A stretch of 8,726 bases of DNA from an uncultured Amylibacter sp. (GCA_937944065.1 CALDZS010000134.1:1-8726); one strand, 5' to 3'. Shown: positions 1 to 7,666, counted from the stretch's first letter. Notes: a model not told the origin generated them from the letters alone. Made by a program: numbers and translations.

Positions 1-144
1 CCCTTGCGATTTGCGAAAACTATTTAGATCCACATCTGACTTTGCGACAACCATGTTATCGGCATCTTTAAATCTAGGTGCGGGTTCAGCACAAGCTGCC
101 AACGGCGCAACAACAATCGCGCATACCACTAGATTTTTTAGCAC
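1..144 (-). CDS. Putative lipoprotein, N-terminal part (runs off the window)
   Basis: I do not recognise this protein. Reading leftward from a GTG at 144-142, the frame stays open for 48 codons to the window edge. Residues 1-18 (MLKNLVVCAIVVAPLAAC) form a short lipoprotein signal peptide: a Lys near the start, a hydrophobic core, then the lipobox L-A-A-C with Cys18 as the expected lipidated residue. The mature part begins CAEPAP and becomes polar. The GTG lies one base after the galE stop, and the last codons of galE (Met-Lys-Gly-Asp) supply an AAAGG ribosome-binding site 8 bases before it. That placement makes it very likely the third gene of the glpK-galE operon. By inference it is exported and anchored to a membrane, facing the periplasm. 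Function is unknown because most of the gene is missing. A chance open frame is possible but unlikely given start, spacing and lipobox together. Confidence 0.72.
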   Translation of the reverse strand, partial: MLKNLVVCAIVVAPLAACAEPAPRFKDADNMVVAKSDVDLNSFRKSQG

Positions 145-145
145 C

Positions 146-1174
146 TCAATCGCCTTTCATTTCGTTACGGCTTTTATTCTTTTGAACCCAGTTCCAACTA
201 GAATTGCACATATCCATTACATCCTTGGTGGTTTCAAAGCCTAATATTCTTTTTGCAAGACTTGGATCAGCGCAGTAAATCGTAACGTCTCCTGCGCGCC
301 TTGGTTGGTTTTTGTGACGCAGATTTCGTCCGCAAGCAGCAGAATATGCTTTCAACATTTCCATGACAGATACCGCGCGTCCCGTTCCCAAATTTACCAA
401 ATGGCTACACTGCTTGTCTAACAGCGTTGCCCGCGACAGGACGTGGCCTCGCGCCAAATCATCCACATGAATATAATCGCGCAGACCAGTACCATCTGGC
501 GTATCATAGTCCGTTCCAAACACATTTAGATGCGGTGCATTTCCCAAGGCAACTTCCGCAAGATAGGGCAGTAGATTGTTGGGTAAACTATTTGGGTCAT
601 CCCCGATCAACCCTGACGGATGCGCGCCAGCAGGATTGAAGTAGCGTAAAATCCCTACATTCAACCCAGCATCTGCAGCCTGTGCCTGGCTTAGAATCTG
701 TTCGCTCGTCAGCTTGGTAAATCCATAGGGATTGGTGTGACTGACCTCTGCTGTTTCTGGCAAGCTTTTTTGTTCAGGATGTCCATAAACTGTCGCGCTG
801 GACGAAAAGACAATATCTTTTAGGCCTGCCCGCTCCATCTCTTGCAACAAGATTATGATACCCGCAATGTTGGTTTCAAAATAGTCTAGCGGCCGCGCCA
901 CGCTTTCGGCCACAGACTTTCTGGCTGCTAGGTGAATAACAGCATCAAACTTTCGGCTGCTGAAACACGCCCGCAAGGATGTGCGATCTAAAATATCTGC
1001 CTCGATCACATCTGGTTTTTGCCCTGTAATCTGTTCCAACCGATCGGGCACATCTTTGCTGGCATTATCAAAGTTATCGTAAATCGTAACATCATATCCC
1101 GCAGCGATAAGCGCCACATAGATATGCGATCCTATATAGCCGGCGCCACCTGTTAACAGCACCTGTTTGGTCAT
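146..1174 (-). CDS. galE: UDP-glucose 4-epimerase
   Basis: This enzyme interconverts UDP-glucose and UDP-galactose in the cytoplasm with bound NAD. The 342-residue product has about the length of E. coli GalE (338). It is an extended short-chain dehydrogenase/reductase: the NAD-binding Rossmann motif GGAGYIGSH is at residues 9-17, SSSATVYG at 124-131, and the catalytic Tyr150 and Lys154 in YGFTK. Further family blocks are RYFNPAGAHPSG (177-188), PNNLLPY (198-204), and DGTGLRDYIHVDDLARGH (227-244). Tyr300 sits at the place of E. coli Tyr299, which suggests preference for UDP-Glc/UDP-Gal over the N-acetylated sugars. The start ATG shares four bases (ATGA) with the glpK stop and has no clear ribosome-binding site, so translation is probably coupled to glpK. 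No Leloir-pathway genes are visible, so a role in UDP-galactose supply for lipids or surface polysaccharide is likely, but inferred. Confidence 0.96.
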   Translation of the reverse strand: MTKQVLLTGGAGYIGSHIYVALIAAGYDVTIYDNFDNASKDVPDRLEQITGQKPDVIEADILDRTSLRACFSSRKFDAVIHLAARKSVAESVARPLDYFETNIAGIIILLQEMERAGLKDIVFSSSATVYGHPEQKSLPETAEVSHTNPYGFTKLTSEQILSQAQAADAGLNVGILRYFNPAGAHPSGLIGDDPNSLPNNLLPYLAEVALGNAPHLNVFGTDYDTPDGTGLRDYIHVDDLARGHVLSRATLLDKQCSHLVNLGTGRAVSVMEMLKAYSAACGRNLRHKNQPRRAGDVTIYCADPSLAKRILGFETTKDVMDMCNSSWNWVQKNKSRNEMKGD

Positions 1175-2634
1175 GACAAAAGCCGGCGCACTGCATCCTG
1201 CCAGTCAGCATACGCTGCATCTGGGGCCGCACGGTCCGAGGTCGGCTCAAAGCGTTTTTCCAGCGCCCATGTCTTCGCAAACTCAGCAGGCTCTGCGAAC
1301 AAGCCCAAATGTAATCCCGCCAAGTACGCGGCGCCCAATGCTGTGGTTTCTGTAACCTTTGGGCGGTCAACGGGTGCGCCCAACTGATCAGACAAATTCT
1401 GCATCGTCCAATCCGAATTGGCCATGCCACCATCGACGCGTAGAACCGTGTCCGACAAATCCCAATCGACCTTTATCGCCTCGATCAAGTCTTGTGTTTG
1501 AAACGCGACGCTTTGCAGTGCGGCACGCGCAATCTCTGCGCGTCCTGTATCGCGGGTTAAACCGAAAATCGCACCCCGGGTTTGTGCATTCCAATAAGGT
1601 GCGCCAAGCCCCGTAAATGCAGGCACAAAAATTACATTCTCTGTTTCTTTAGCAGTCTCTGCCAACTGCGCAGTATCCGCAGCTTGCTTGATGATTTGAA
1701 CACCATCACGCAACCACTGAACAACTGCGCCTGCGATAAAAATAGACCCTTCCAGCACATATGTCGGCTTACCATTCAACTGATAAGCAATCGTTGTCAA
1801 AAGTTTTGTCGTCGACCGCACGGGCTGATCGCCCGTGTTCAACATCGCGAAACAACCAGTACCATAAGTGGCTTTCATCATGCCCGACTCGAAGCAGGCC
1901 TGTCCAACGGTCGCGGCTTGTTGATCACCAGCCACACCACAAATTGGAATCGGTTCGCCAAACAAATCAGTGGTGCCAAAATCATCAGCACTGTTTAAAA
2001 CCTTTGGCAGCATAGAACGCGGAATCGAGAACAACGAAAGCAGCTCTTCGTCCCAAACGCCTTCGTGGATGTTGTACATCATGGTGCGGCTGGCATTCGT
2101 CGCGTCGGTAACGTGCGCGCGACCTTCCGTTAACTTCCAAATTAGAAACGTATCCACGGTTCCAAACAACAGTTCGCCTGCTTCTGCGCGCGTGCGCACA
2201 CCGTCGACTGTTTCTAGAATCCAGCGCAGCTTTGTGGCCGAGAAATAAGGATCCAACAACAATCCAGTTTTGGAAACAATCATCTCTGAAGTCGCATCGC
2301 GCAAGTCATCACAATAATCCGCAGTGCGTCGGTCTTGCCATACAATCGCATTGTAAACAGGTTCACCCGTGACCTTATCCCAGACCAATGTGGTCTCACG
2401 CTGATTGGTAATACCGATGCCCACAGCCGATCCGACCTCGGATAGCACCTGCTTGCACGTCGAAATAACCGTATCCCAAATCTCTGAGGGGTCGTGCTCT
2501 ACCCATCCTGACTTTGGAAATAACTGCGTGAACTCTGTTTGGGCACTGTTCAACGGCGTCAATGACCCGTCGAATGCAATTGCACGCGTGGATGTCGTGC
2601 CTTGGTCGATTGCCAAAATAGTGTCGCTGGGCAT
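1171..2634 (-). CDS. glpK: Glycerol kinase
   Basis: GlpK phosphorylates glycerol with ATP to sn-glycerol-3-phosphate in the cytoplasm, trapping glycerol for GlpD. It belongs to the FGGY kinase family. From the ATG at 2634 the product has 487 residues (E. coli 502). Visible motifs are the phosphate-binding DQGTTSTR (10-17), the glycerol-contacting NQRET (77-81), DPYFS (128-132), TNASRT (179-184), catalytic Asp237 in GVAGDQQAA, GTGCF (258-262), FVPAFTGLGAPYW (336-348) and VDGGMANSDW (400-409). The loop that binds the inhibitor fructose-1,6-bisphosphate in E. coli (GGKGGTRIP) is replaced by a short FGEPIP. A TTG at 2649 would add five residues, but the ATG is preferred because GGAG lies six bases before it, inside that extension. 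The gene is the first of a glpK-galE-lipoprotein operon, divergent from glpD. Confidence 0.97.
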   Translation of the reverse strand: MPSDTILAIDQGTTSTRAIAFDGSLTPLNSAQTEFTQLFPKSGWVEHDPSEIWDTVISTCKQVLSEVGSAVGIGITNQRETTLVWDKVTGEPVYNAIVWQDRRTADYCDDLRDATSEMIVSKTGLLLDPYFSATKLRWILETVDGVRTRAEAGELLFGTVDTFLIWKLTEGRAHVTDATNASRTMMYNIHEGVWDEELLSLFSIPRSMLPKVLNSADDFGTTDLFGEPIPICGVAGDQQAATVGQACFESGMMKATYGTGCFAMLNTGDQPVRSTTKLLTTIAYQLNGKPTYVLEGSIFIAGAVVQWLRDGVQIIKQAADTAQLAETAKETENVIFVPAFTGLGAPYWNAQTRGAIFGLTRDTGRAEIARAALQSVAFQTQDLIEAIKVDWDLSDTVLRVDGGMANSDWTMQNLSDQLGAPVDRPKVTETTALGAAYLAGLHLGLFAEPAEFAKTWALEKRFEPTSDRAAPDAAYADWQDAVRRLLS

Positions 2635-2726
2635 AAAATACTCCGTCAATGTCTCGTGTTGATCTTAACGGTCTTTCCACTATGGTCACAAGCAAAAGCT
2701 CTGGTCAAAAGTTACAGGTAGTTCGC
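2635..2726. promoter_or_regulatory. Divergent glpK/glpD control region
   Basis: This 92-base spacer separates the glpK ATG from the preferred glpD ATG and must carry both promoters. Candidate rightward boxes are TTGATC (2659-2664) and TATGGT (2681-2686), 16 bases apart. Candidate leftward boxes are TTGTGA (complement of 2686-2691) and TAAGAT 18 bases further on. All are imperfect matches to the housekeeping consensus. A ten-base direct repeat, TGGTCACAAG (2683-2692) and TGGTCAAAAG (2702-2711), is spaced 19 bases start to start, about two helical turns, and could bind a regulator. I see no clear match to the E. coli GlpR operator. The box assignments are tentative; the presence of divergent control is much safer. 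Confidence 0.45.
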
Positions 2727-4226
2727 ATGAAACCCCAGTTCGACTTAATCATCATCGGTGGCGGCGTGAATGGCTGCGCAATTGCACGTGATGCCGTGGG
2801 TCGTGGATTGTCTGTATGTTTGTTAGAAAAGAACGATCTGGCGTCTGCAACGTCATCTGGTTCAACCAAACTGTTTCATGGTGGCTTACGATACTTAGAA
2901 TACTATGAATTCGGATTGGTACGCAAAGCGTTGAAGGAACGCGAGGTATTGCTGCGTAACATGCCACATATCAGCTGGCCAATGCGGTTCGTCTTGCCCC
3001 ATCACACGGGGCTGCGTCCTGCCTGGTTATTGCGCCTTGGGTTGTTCCTGTATGACTATATCGGCGGGCGTAAAATACTGCCTGCTACCAAAAGTTTGAA
3101 CCTGAGTTCACACATGCTTGGGGCGCCTTTACAGGCTCAATTCACCAAAGGATTTGAATATTCGGATTGCTGGGTAGATGACGCGCGTTTGGTCATGCTA
3201 AACGCAAAGGATGCCCGCGCACGCGGTGCCGACATACGCACCCGCACGGAAGTGACGCATCTGGATTTCAAGGACGAAATGTGGACGTTTGATCTGAATG
3301 ATGGGACGCAAGTGACGGGTAAAGTCGCGGTAAACGCGGCAGGCCCCTGGGTCGAACGCGTTCTTAAAAAAGCAGAGGATCGCAAAAGCGTTTACAGTCT
3401 ACGCCTTGTCCGCGGATCGCACATCGTGGTGCAAAAACTTTTCGATCATGACCGCGCCTATATTTTTCAACAAAGCGATGGACGCATTATTTTCGCTATT
3501 CCTTACGAAGATGATTTCACGCTGATCGGTACAACAGATGCGGAACACGAAGGTAGCCCTGACACAGTTGCCGCATCAGATGCAGAGGTGGAGTATTTAT
3601 GCAAAGCCGCGTCTGAGTATTTCAAAACGCCAATCAAAACCGCTGATGTGGTTTGGAATTATTCAGCCGTGCGCCCACTGATTAATGACGGGGCAAAATC
3701 AGCCGCGGCCGCAACGCGGGACTATATCTTGAAATGGCAGGGCGATGGGTCGCGGGGGCCATTGCTAAACATATTTGGCGGTAAAATTACCACGCACCGC
3801 AAACTGGCTGAAAAGGCTGTGGATATGGTCAGCGAGCATTTCCCCAAAGCCAGCAAAAGCTGGACCGCTGTGGCGCATCTGCCTGGTGGTGACTTTGATG
3901 TCGACGGCGTGTCTGCTTTGACAGAAAAGCTGGTATCCACTTTTCCGTTTCTTGGCGCAGACCGTGCTGCGCGTTTTATTCGTCTGTATGGAACATGCGC
4001 GTTTGAATTGATGGACGGAATTACGTCACTGGACCAGATGGGACACGACTTTGGCGCAGGCCTGACCGAGGTCGAAGTTCAGTGGCAAATAGACAGCGAA
4101 TTTGCCCAATCTGCACAGGATGTTTTGTGGCGTCGTACAAAGATGGGGTTGCGGCTGTCGAAAGATGAAGTAAGTGCGTTAGATAATTGGTTAAAAACTA
4201 AAAATCTAAGCCAAGATCAAGGTTAG
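2727..4226 (+). CDS. glpD: Aerobic glycerol-3-phosphate dehydrogenase (FAD)
   Basis: GlpD oxidises sn-glycerol-3-phosphate to dihydroxyacetone phosphate and passes electrons through FAD to quinone; family members are peripheral proteins of the inner membrane. From the ATG at 2727 the product has 499 residues, close to E. coli GlpD (501). The FAD-binding GGGVNG is at 11-16 after a beta strand (DLIII), followed by the family blocks HGGLRYLE (51-58), GFEYSDCWVDDARL (142-155), NAAGPWVE (203-210), VRGSHIVV (228-235), LIGTTD (266-271), SAVRPL (313-318) and FGGKITTHRKLAE (350-362). Residues after about 380 form the C-terminal cap domain, which includes DVLWRRTKMGL. An in-frame ATG at 2649 would add 26 residues without family similarity that cover the promoter region; the 2727 start has AGGT seven bases upstream and matches E. 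coli in length. Its 3' end overlaps nadC on the other strand. Confidence 0.96.
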   Translation: MKPQFDLIIIGGGVNGCAIARDAVGRGLSVCLLEKNDLASATSSGSTKLFHGGLRYLEYYEFGLVRKALKEREVLLRNMPHISWPMRFVLPHHTGLRPAWLLRLGLFLYDYIGGRKILPATKSLNLSSHMLGAPLQAQFTKGFEYSDCWVDDARLVMLNAKDARARGADIRTRTEVTHLDFKDEMWTFDLNDGTQVTGKVAVNAAGPWVERVLKKAEDRKSVYSLRLVRGSHIVVQKLFDHDRAYIFQQSDGRIIFAIPYEDDFTLIGTTDAEHEGSPDTVAASDAEVEYLCKAASEYFKTPIKTADVVWNYSAVRPLINDGAKSAAAATRDYILKWQGDGSRGPLLNIFGGKITTHRKLAEKAVDMVSEHFPKASKSWTAVAHLPGGDFDVDGVSALTEKLVSTFPFLGADRAARFIRLYGTCAFELMDGITSLDQMGHDFGAGLTEVEVQWQIDSEFAQSAQDVLWRRTKMGLRLSKDEVSALDNWLKTKNLSQDQG

Positions 4227-5046
4227 TAACGGTATGCGTCAACGCGCCGACAGAGATGTAATCAACCCCAGTTGCTGACACTGACGCAATGCGATCAAGG
4301 GTCATATTTCCCGATGCCTCTACAACCATAGCACCTGCAACCATGCCCACCGCTTTGGTCATATCAGCGTTCGACATGTTATCAAGCAAGACAACGTTGG
4401 CACCGCCAACTTTCAAAACTTGCTCAAGCTGCTTTAGGGTATCAACTTCAATTTCGATCATACGCATATTTGATGCATATTCACGGGCCCGTTGCAGCAC
4501 TTGTTTGATGCCACCAGCGGCCGCAATATGATTGTCCTTAATCATAATTGCATCGTTCAGACCAAAGCGATGGTTCGATCCACCGCCATGGCGAACAGCC
4601 TCTTTCTCTACCAGACGAAGGCCGGGTGTGGTTTTTCGCGTGCAGGTGATCTTTGCTTTGTAACCTTTTGTTTCTGAAACAAAAGCTGCTGTCATTGTTG
4701 CAATACCAGACAATCGCCCAGCCAAATTCAATGCCACCCGTTCACCCATTAAAATGGATTTAGCGTCGCCCTTTATGGTCATACAAACATCTTGGGGCTT
4801 TGCCGTTTCGCCATCGGAGATCAGCGTCTGAACATCTAGGGTCGGGTTCACAGTGTGGAAAGAAATACGTGCCAACTGCATACCACTAATCACCCCCGGA
4901 TCGCGGGCGCGGATGTTGGCAGAGTATTTTGTGCCGTCTGGAATGACAGCACGACTTGTCACATCACCAGCACCACCCAGATCTTCGTCCAATGCGCGTT
5001 TGATCAGGTCTTCTAGTAGAAAGTCGGGAACGGGGGAATGTGTCAT
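4198..5046 (-). CDS. nadC: Nicotinate-nucleotide pyrophosphorylase (quinolinate phosphoribosyltransferase)
   Basis: NadC joins quinolinate with PRPP, releasing CO2 and pyrophosphate, to give nicotinate mononucleotide, the third step of de novo NAD synthesis after NadB and NadA. The 282-residue product is of typical length (E. coli 297). The N-terminal domain carries DEDLGGAGDVTS (20-31) and GERVALNLAGRLSGIAT (101-117). The barrel domain carries the quinolinate/PRPP-binding block CTRKTTPGLR (135-144), then EKEAVRHGGGSNHRFGL (147-163), IKDNH (169-173), EIEVDT (198-203), LLDNMS (220-225), EASGN (243-247) and ISVGALTHT (264-272). Translation starts ten bases after the nadB stop, with only a weak GGA upstream, so it probably depends on readthrough from nadB. 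The last codons overlap the end of glpD by 29 bases on the opposite strand, leaving no intergenic room for a terminator. Confidence 0.97.
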   Translation of the reverse strand: MTHSPVPDFLLEDLIKRALDEDLGGAGDVTSRAVIPDGTKYSANIRARDPGVISGMQLARISFHTVNPTLDVQTLISDGETAKPQDVCMTIKGDAKSILMGERVALNLAGRLSGIATMTAAFVSETKGYKAKITCTRKTTPGLRLVEKEAVRHGGGSNHRFGLNDAIMIKDNHIAAAGGIKQVLQRAREYASNMRMIEIEVDTLKQLEQVLKVGGANVVLLDNMSNADMTKAVGMVAGAMVVEASGNMTLDRIASVSATGVDYISVGALTHTVTNLDLGLDF

Positions 5047-5056
5047 TTATTTTCCA

Positions 5057-6607
5057 TTAAACTGCGTCGCGAACGGCCAAGGCATCGGCCATCGTCAACT
5101 GTGTACGATGTTTCAAGTTGTCGTCTTTGTCAGGAAAATCAGTGCGATAGTGGCCGCCCCGAGATTCTTTGCGATTGTAAGCAGCTGCCGCAATCAAGGT
5201 GGCGGCCGACAGCATATTGTCAAAGTTCGTGGACTTTCCACCAAATTCGGCGTCCATATCTTTCAGGATACGCAGAGCCGTCGCTATGCCATCCGCATCC
5301 CGCACGACGCCCACATATTTCGACATGGTTTCACGTAATTTGTGAACCGCCTTTGGATCAACCAATGCGAACCCAAGTTTTGGGGGTTTCATATTGACAT
5401 CAAAGATGGCGCCATCGCCAGCTTTAATCGCCGCAGACATACCGCCCGCACATGTAGCCGCATAAACCAGCGCCTCTAGCAATCCGTTAGAGGCCAAACG
5501 GTTTGCGCCATGCAGACCCGTCGAAGCAGCCTCGCCCGCAACCCATAGGCCATGGATCGATGACTGGCCTGTTTTATCGGTTTGCACACCGCCCATGTGA
5601 TAGTGCGCGGCAGGAACGATGGGTATCGGCTGCGTCACGGGATCAATACCTGCGCTTAGGCAAACACCCGAAACAGACGGAAATTCATCTATGATATGCG
5701 CGCCAATCGCGTCGCGCGTGTCCAGCATTGGGACATTACCCATTTGATGTTGACGAAAGTTTTCACGCGCTACAATGTCACGTGGCGCCAATTCAGCATC
5801 TTTGTGCACCGCCAGCATATATCGTTCGCCGTGTTTGTTGATCAGAGTCGCGCCTTCGCCGCGCAATGCCTCTGTCGCCAACGGGTTTGGATCAAGGTTC
5901 AGATCAATCGCGGTGGGGTGAAATTGCACAAACTCTGCATCCGCGATAACTGCCCCAGCGCGAGCAGCCATGCCCAACGCTTGGCCCCGTACGCTCGGTG
6001 GGTTGGTGGTTTTCAAAAACAGGCTGCCAGTACCGCCTGCCGCCAACAGATACGCTTTGGCCTGTATAACAAACGGTTCTTCACCGTTGTTAGAGATAAC
6101 AACGCCGCGCATTTGATTGTTTTCAGTGATAAAATCTAGCGCGGTTGCACCTTCTAGAACCGTGATGGACGGTGTACGCGCCACCTCTTCCACCAGGGTT
6201 TTCATAATCGCAGCACCAGCTTGATCACCCTTAACGCGAACTACGCGCGCGAATCCATGGGCCGCCTCTTTTGACATGACGAAGCCGCCATCATCAGTGC
6301 GGTCAAAAGGTGTGCCGACCTCTGCCAGCTCCAGAACATGCTCTTTGGCCGCAGCGGTTACAAATTTTGCGATGTCTGCATCAACGATGCCATCACCAGC
6401 GTTCACCGTGTCCAAGGCATGCGCGGCAGGGGTGTCATTTTTGTCCATAGCAGCAGCAACACCACCTTGCGCCCACGCACTGGACGCGCCAAAGCCAAGC
6501 GGCTTCGGTGATAATACGGTAACCTTTTCAGGTGCTAATGTCAGCGCAGCGTACAGTCCAGCCAGACCTGCGCCTATAATCAGGACATTGTGCTGTTCAT
6601 CTGACAC
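5057..6607 (-). CDS. nadB: L-aspartate oxidase
   Basis: NadB oxidises L-aspartate to iminoaspartate with FAD, using oxygen or fumarate as electron acceptor; the unstable product passes to NadA. The 516-residue protein belongs to the succinate dehydrogenase/fumarate reductase flavoprotein family. The FAD motif GAGLAGLYAA is at 12-21, with SSAWAQGGVAAAM at 42-54. Further blocks are HGFARVVR (117-124), QFHPTA (228-233, with the substrate-site His230), EALRGEGA (246-253), APRDIVARE (274-282, with the likely catalytic Arg276), AAHYHMGGVQTD (333-344) and LHGANRLASNGLLEAL (365-380). The start is a GTG at 6607-6605, three bases after the nadA stop; GGA in the end of nadA lies about eight bases upstream. 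An ATG just inside is out of frame, and GTG places the FAD motif at the usual distance. It is the middle gene of nadA-nadB-nadC. Confidence 0.97.
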   Translation of the reverse strand: MSDEQHNVLIIGAGLAGLYAALTLAPEKVTVLSPKPLGFGASSAWAQGGVAAAMDKNDTPAAHALDTVNAGDGIVDADIAKFVTAAAKEHVLELAEVGTPFDRTDDGGFVMSKEAAHGFARVVRVKGDQAGAAIMKTLVEEVARTPSITVLEGATALDFITENNQMRGVVISNNGEEPFVIQAKAYLLAAGGTGSLFLKTTNPPSVRGQALGMAARAGAVIADAEFVQFHPTAIDLNLDPNPLATEALRGEGATLINKHGERYMLAVHKDAELAPRDIVARENFRQHQMGNVPMLDTRDAIGAHIIDEFPSVSGVCLSAGIDPVTQPIPIVPAAHYHMGGVQTDKTGQSSIHGLWVAGEAASTGLHGANRLASNGLLEALVYAATCAGGMSAAIKAGDGAIFDVNMKPPKLGFALVDPKAVHKLRETMSKYVGVVRDADGIATALRILKDMDAEFGGKSTNFDNMLSAATLIAAAAYNRKESRGGHYRTDFPDKDDNLKHRTQLTMADALAVRDAV

Positions 6608-6610
6608 CTG

Positions 6611-7651
6611 TTATTTCCGGTCAATCATACGCTGCACTGCCAACCGTGCTTTGTCAGCAATGGCAGGATCGATTGTGATCTCTTCGGTCATTGTGTGCAA
6701 AGACCATAGGATGTTTTCCAGATTGATCTTTTGCATATGGGGGCACAAGTTGCATGGCCCTAGGAAATGCACCTCTGGCACCTCGTCGGCGATGTTTGCG
6801 CCCATTGAACATTCTGTCACCAGCAGAACCTTTTCGGGTTTATTCTCTTTGACATAGTTGATCATGCCAGCAGTCGAACCGCTAAAGTCCGCTTCTGCAA
6901 CAACATCAACTGGACATTCTGGGTGTGCGATGATGATCGCATCTGGTTCATACTTACGATACTCGCGCAATTCATCTGCTTTGAATTCGATATGCACCAT
7001 ACATTCGCCTTCCCAATAGACGATTTTCTTGTGGCTTTCCTTGGCAACGTTTTGCGCCAAGTGCCCATCTGGGGTCATGATAACAACGTCACTGTCCATG
7101 GAATTCACGATGTCAGCGGCATTGGACGAAGTACAACAAATGTCTGAAGCCGCCTTCACCTCTGCGGTGGTGTTTACATAAGAGACAACGGGGGCGCCTG
7201 GATTGTCTGCACGCATTTTTTCGATGTCTTTTGCCGTGATACTTTCAGCCAATGAACACCCAGCGCGGCTGTCTGGGATCAGAACAGTTTTTTCTGGGCT
7301 AAGAATTTTCGAAGTCTCGGCCATGAAATGCACGCCACCTTGCACAATTACTTGTTCTTTGGTCTTTGTTGCCTGAATCGCCAGTTGCAGACTGTCACCA
7401 ACAAAATCAGCAACACCGTGGAATATTTGCGGCGTCATATAGTTATGCGCCAAGATTACAGCATCGCGCTCTTTTTTCAACTTGTTGATCGCTCGCACAT
7501 AGGGGGCATACCGAAGCCAATCAGCCTCTGGTATAACGCGATCTGCACGTTCGTAAATTTTAGCCGTTTCCTTAAAGATCGCCGCCGAAGGGGTCAGATC
7601 ATAAGCTTCAGCCAATTGAGATTTCATTTCGGCGCTGCCTGGCAAGATCAT
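6611..7651 (-). CDS. nadA: Quinolinate synthase (iron-sulfur)
   Basis: NadA condenses iminoaspartate with dihydroxyacetone phosphate to quinolinate using an oxygen-sensitive [4Fe-4S] cluster. From the ATG at 7651 the product has 346 residues (E. coli 347). The three expected cluster ligands are present: Cys132 in AGCSLAES, Cys217 in WEGECMVH and Cys303 in CNLCPHM. Other family blocks are AHNYMTPQIFHGVADFVGDSL (68-88, positions only approximate at the ends), GGVHFMAETSKIL, TPDGHLAQNVA and GSTAGM. A first ATG lies at 7660, three codons upstream, but AAGGA touches and overlaps it; the same AAGGA lies eight bases before the ATG at 7651, which is normal spacing, so I prefer the second. It is the first gene of the NAD operon, and a candidate operator lies 42 to 59 bases upstream of the first ATG. 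Confidence 0.96.
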   Translation of the reverse strand: MILPGSAEMKSQLAEAYDLTPSAAIFKETAKIYERADRVIPEADWLRYAPYVRAINKLKKERDAVILAHNYMTPQIFHGVADFVGDSLQLAIQATKTKEQVIVQGGVHFMAETSKILSPEKTVLIPDSRAGCSLAESITAKDIEKMRADNPGAPVVSYVNTTAEVKAASDICCTSSNAADIVNSMDSDVVIMTPDGHLAQNVAKESHKKIVYWEGECMVHIEFKADELREYRKYEPDAIIIAHPECPVDVVAEADFSGSTAGMINYVKENKPEKVLLVTECSMGANIADEVPEVHFLGPCNLCPHMQKINLENILWSLHTMTEEITIDPAIADKARLAVQRMIDRK

Positions 7652-7666
7652 AACATTCATCCTTTT
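7649..7666 (-). promoter_or_regulatory. nadA ribosome-binding site and alternative starts
   Basis: Read on the minus strand, the sequence is AAAAAAGGATGAATGTTATG. The AAGGA motif overlaps the first ATG (7660-7658), leaving it no spacer, whereas it lies eight bases before the in-frame ATG at 7651-7649. This favours the second ATG as the true start and shortens the protein by three residues. Confidence 0.6.

Noticed and set aside
11..244. Plus-strand frame of 77 residues at the left edge
   Set aside because: It lies antisense to the lipoprotein start and the end of galE, has no ribosome-binding site and no recognisable domain; the minus-strand reading has a lipobox and operon context.
1582..1998. 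Plus-strand frame of 138 residues inside glpK
   Set aside because: It is rich in Cys, Arg and His in an unnatural pattern, and the opposite strand is a fully conserved glycerol kinase. It is a shadow frame.
6276..6857. Plus-strand frame of 193 residues across nadB and nadA
   Set aside because: It spans the junction of two well-supported genes on the other strand, and its low-complexity Ser/Ala/Thr content is typical of an antisense shadow.
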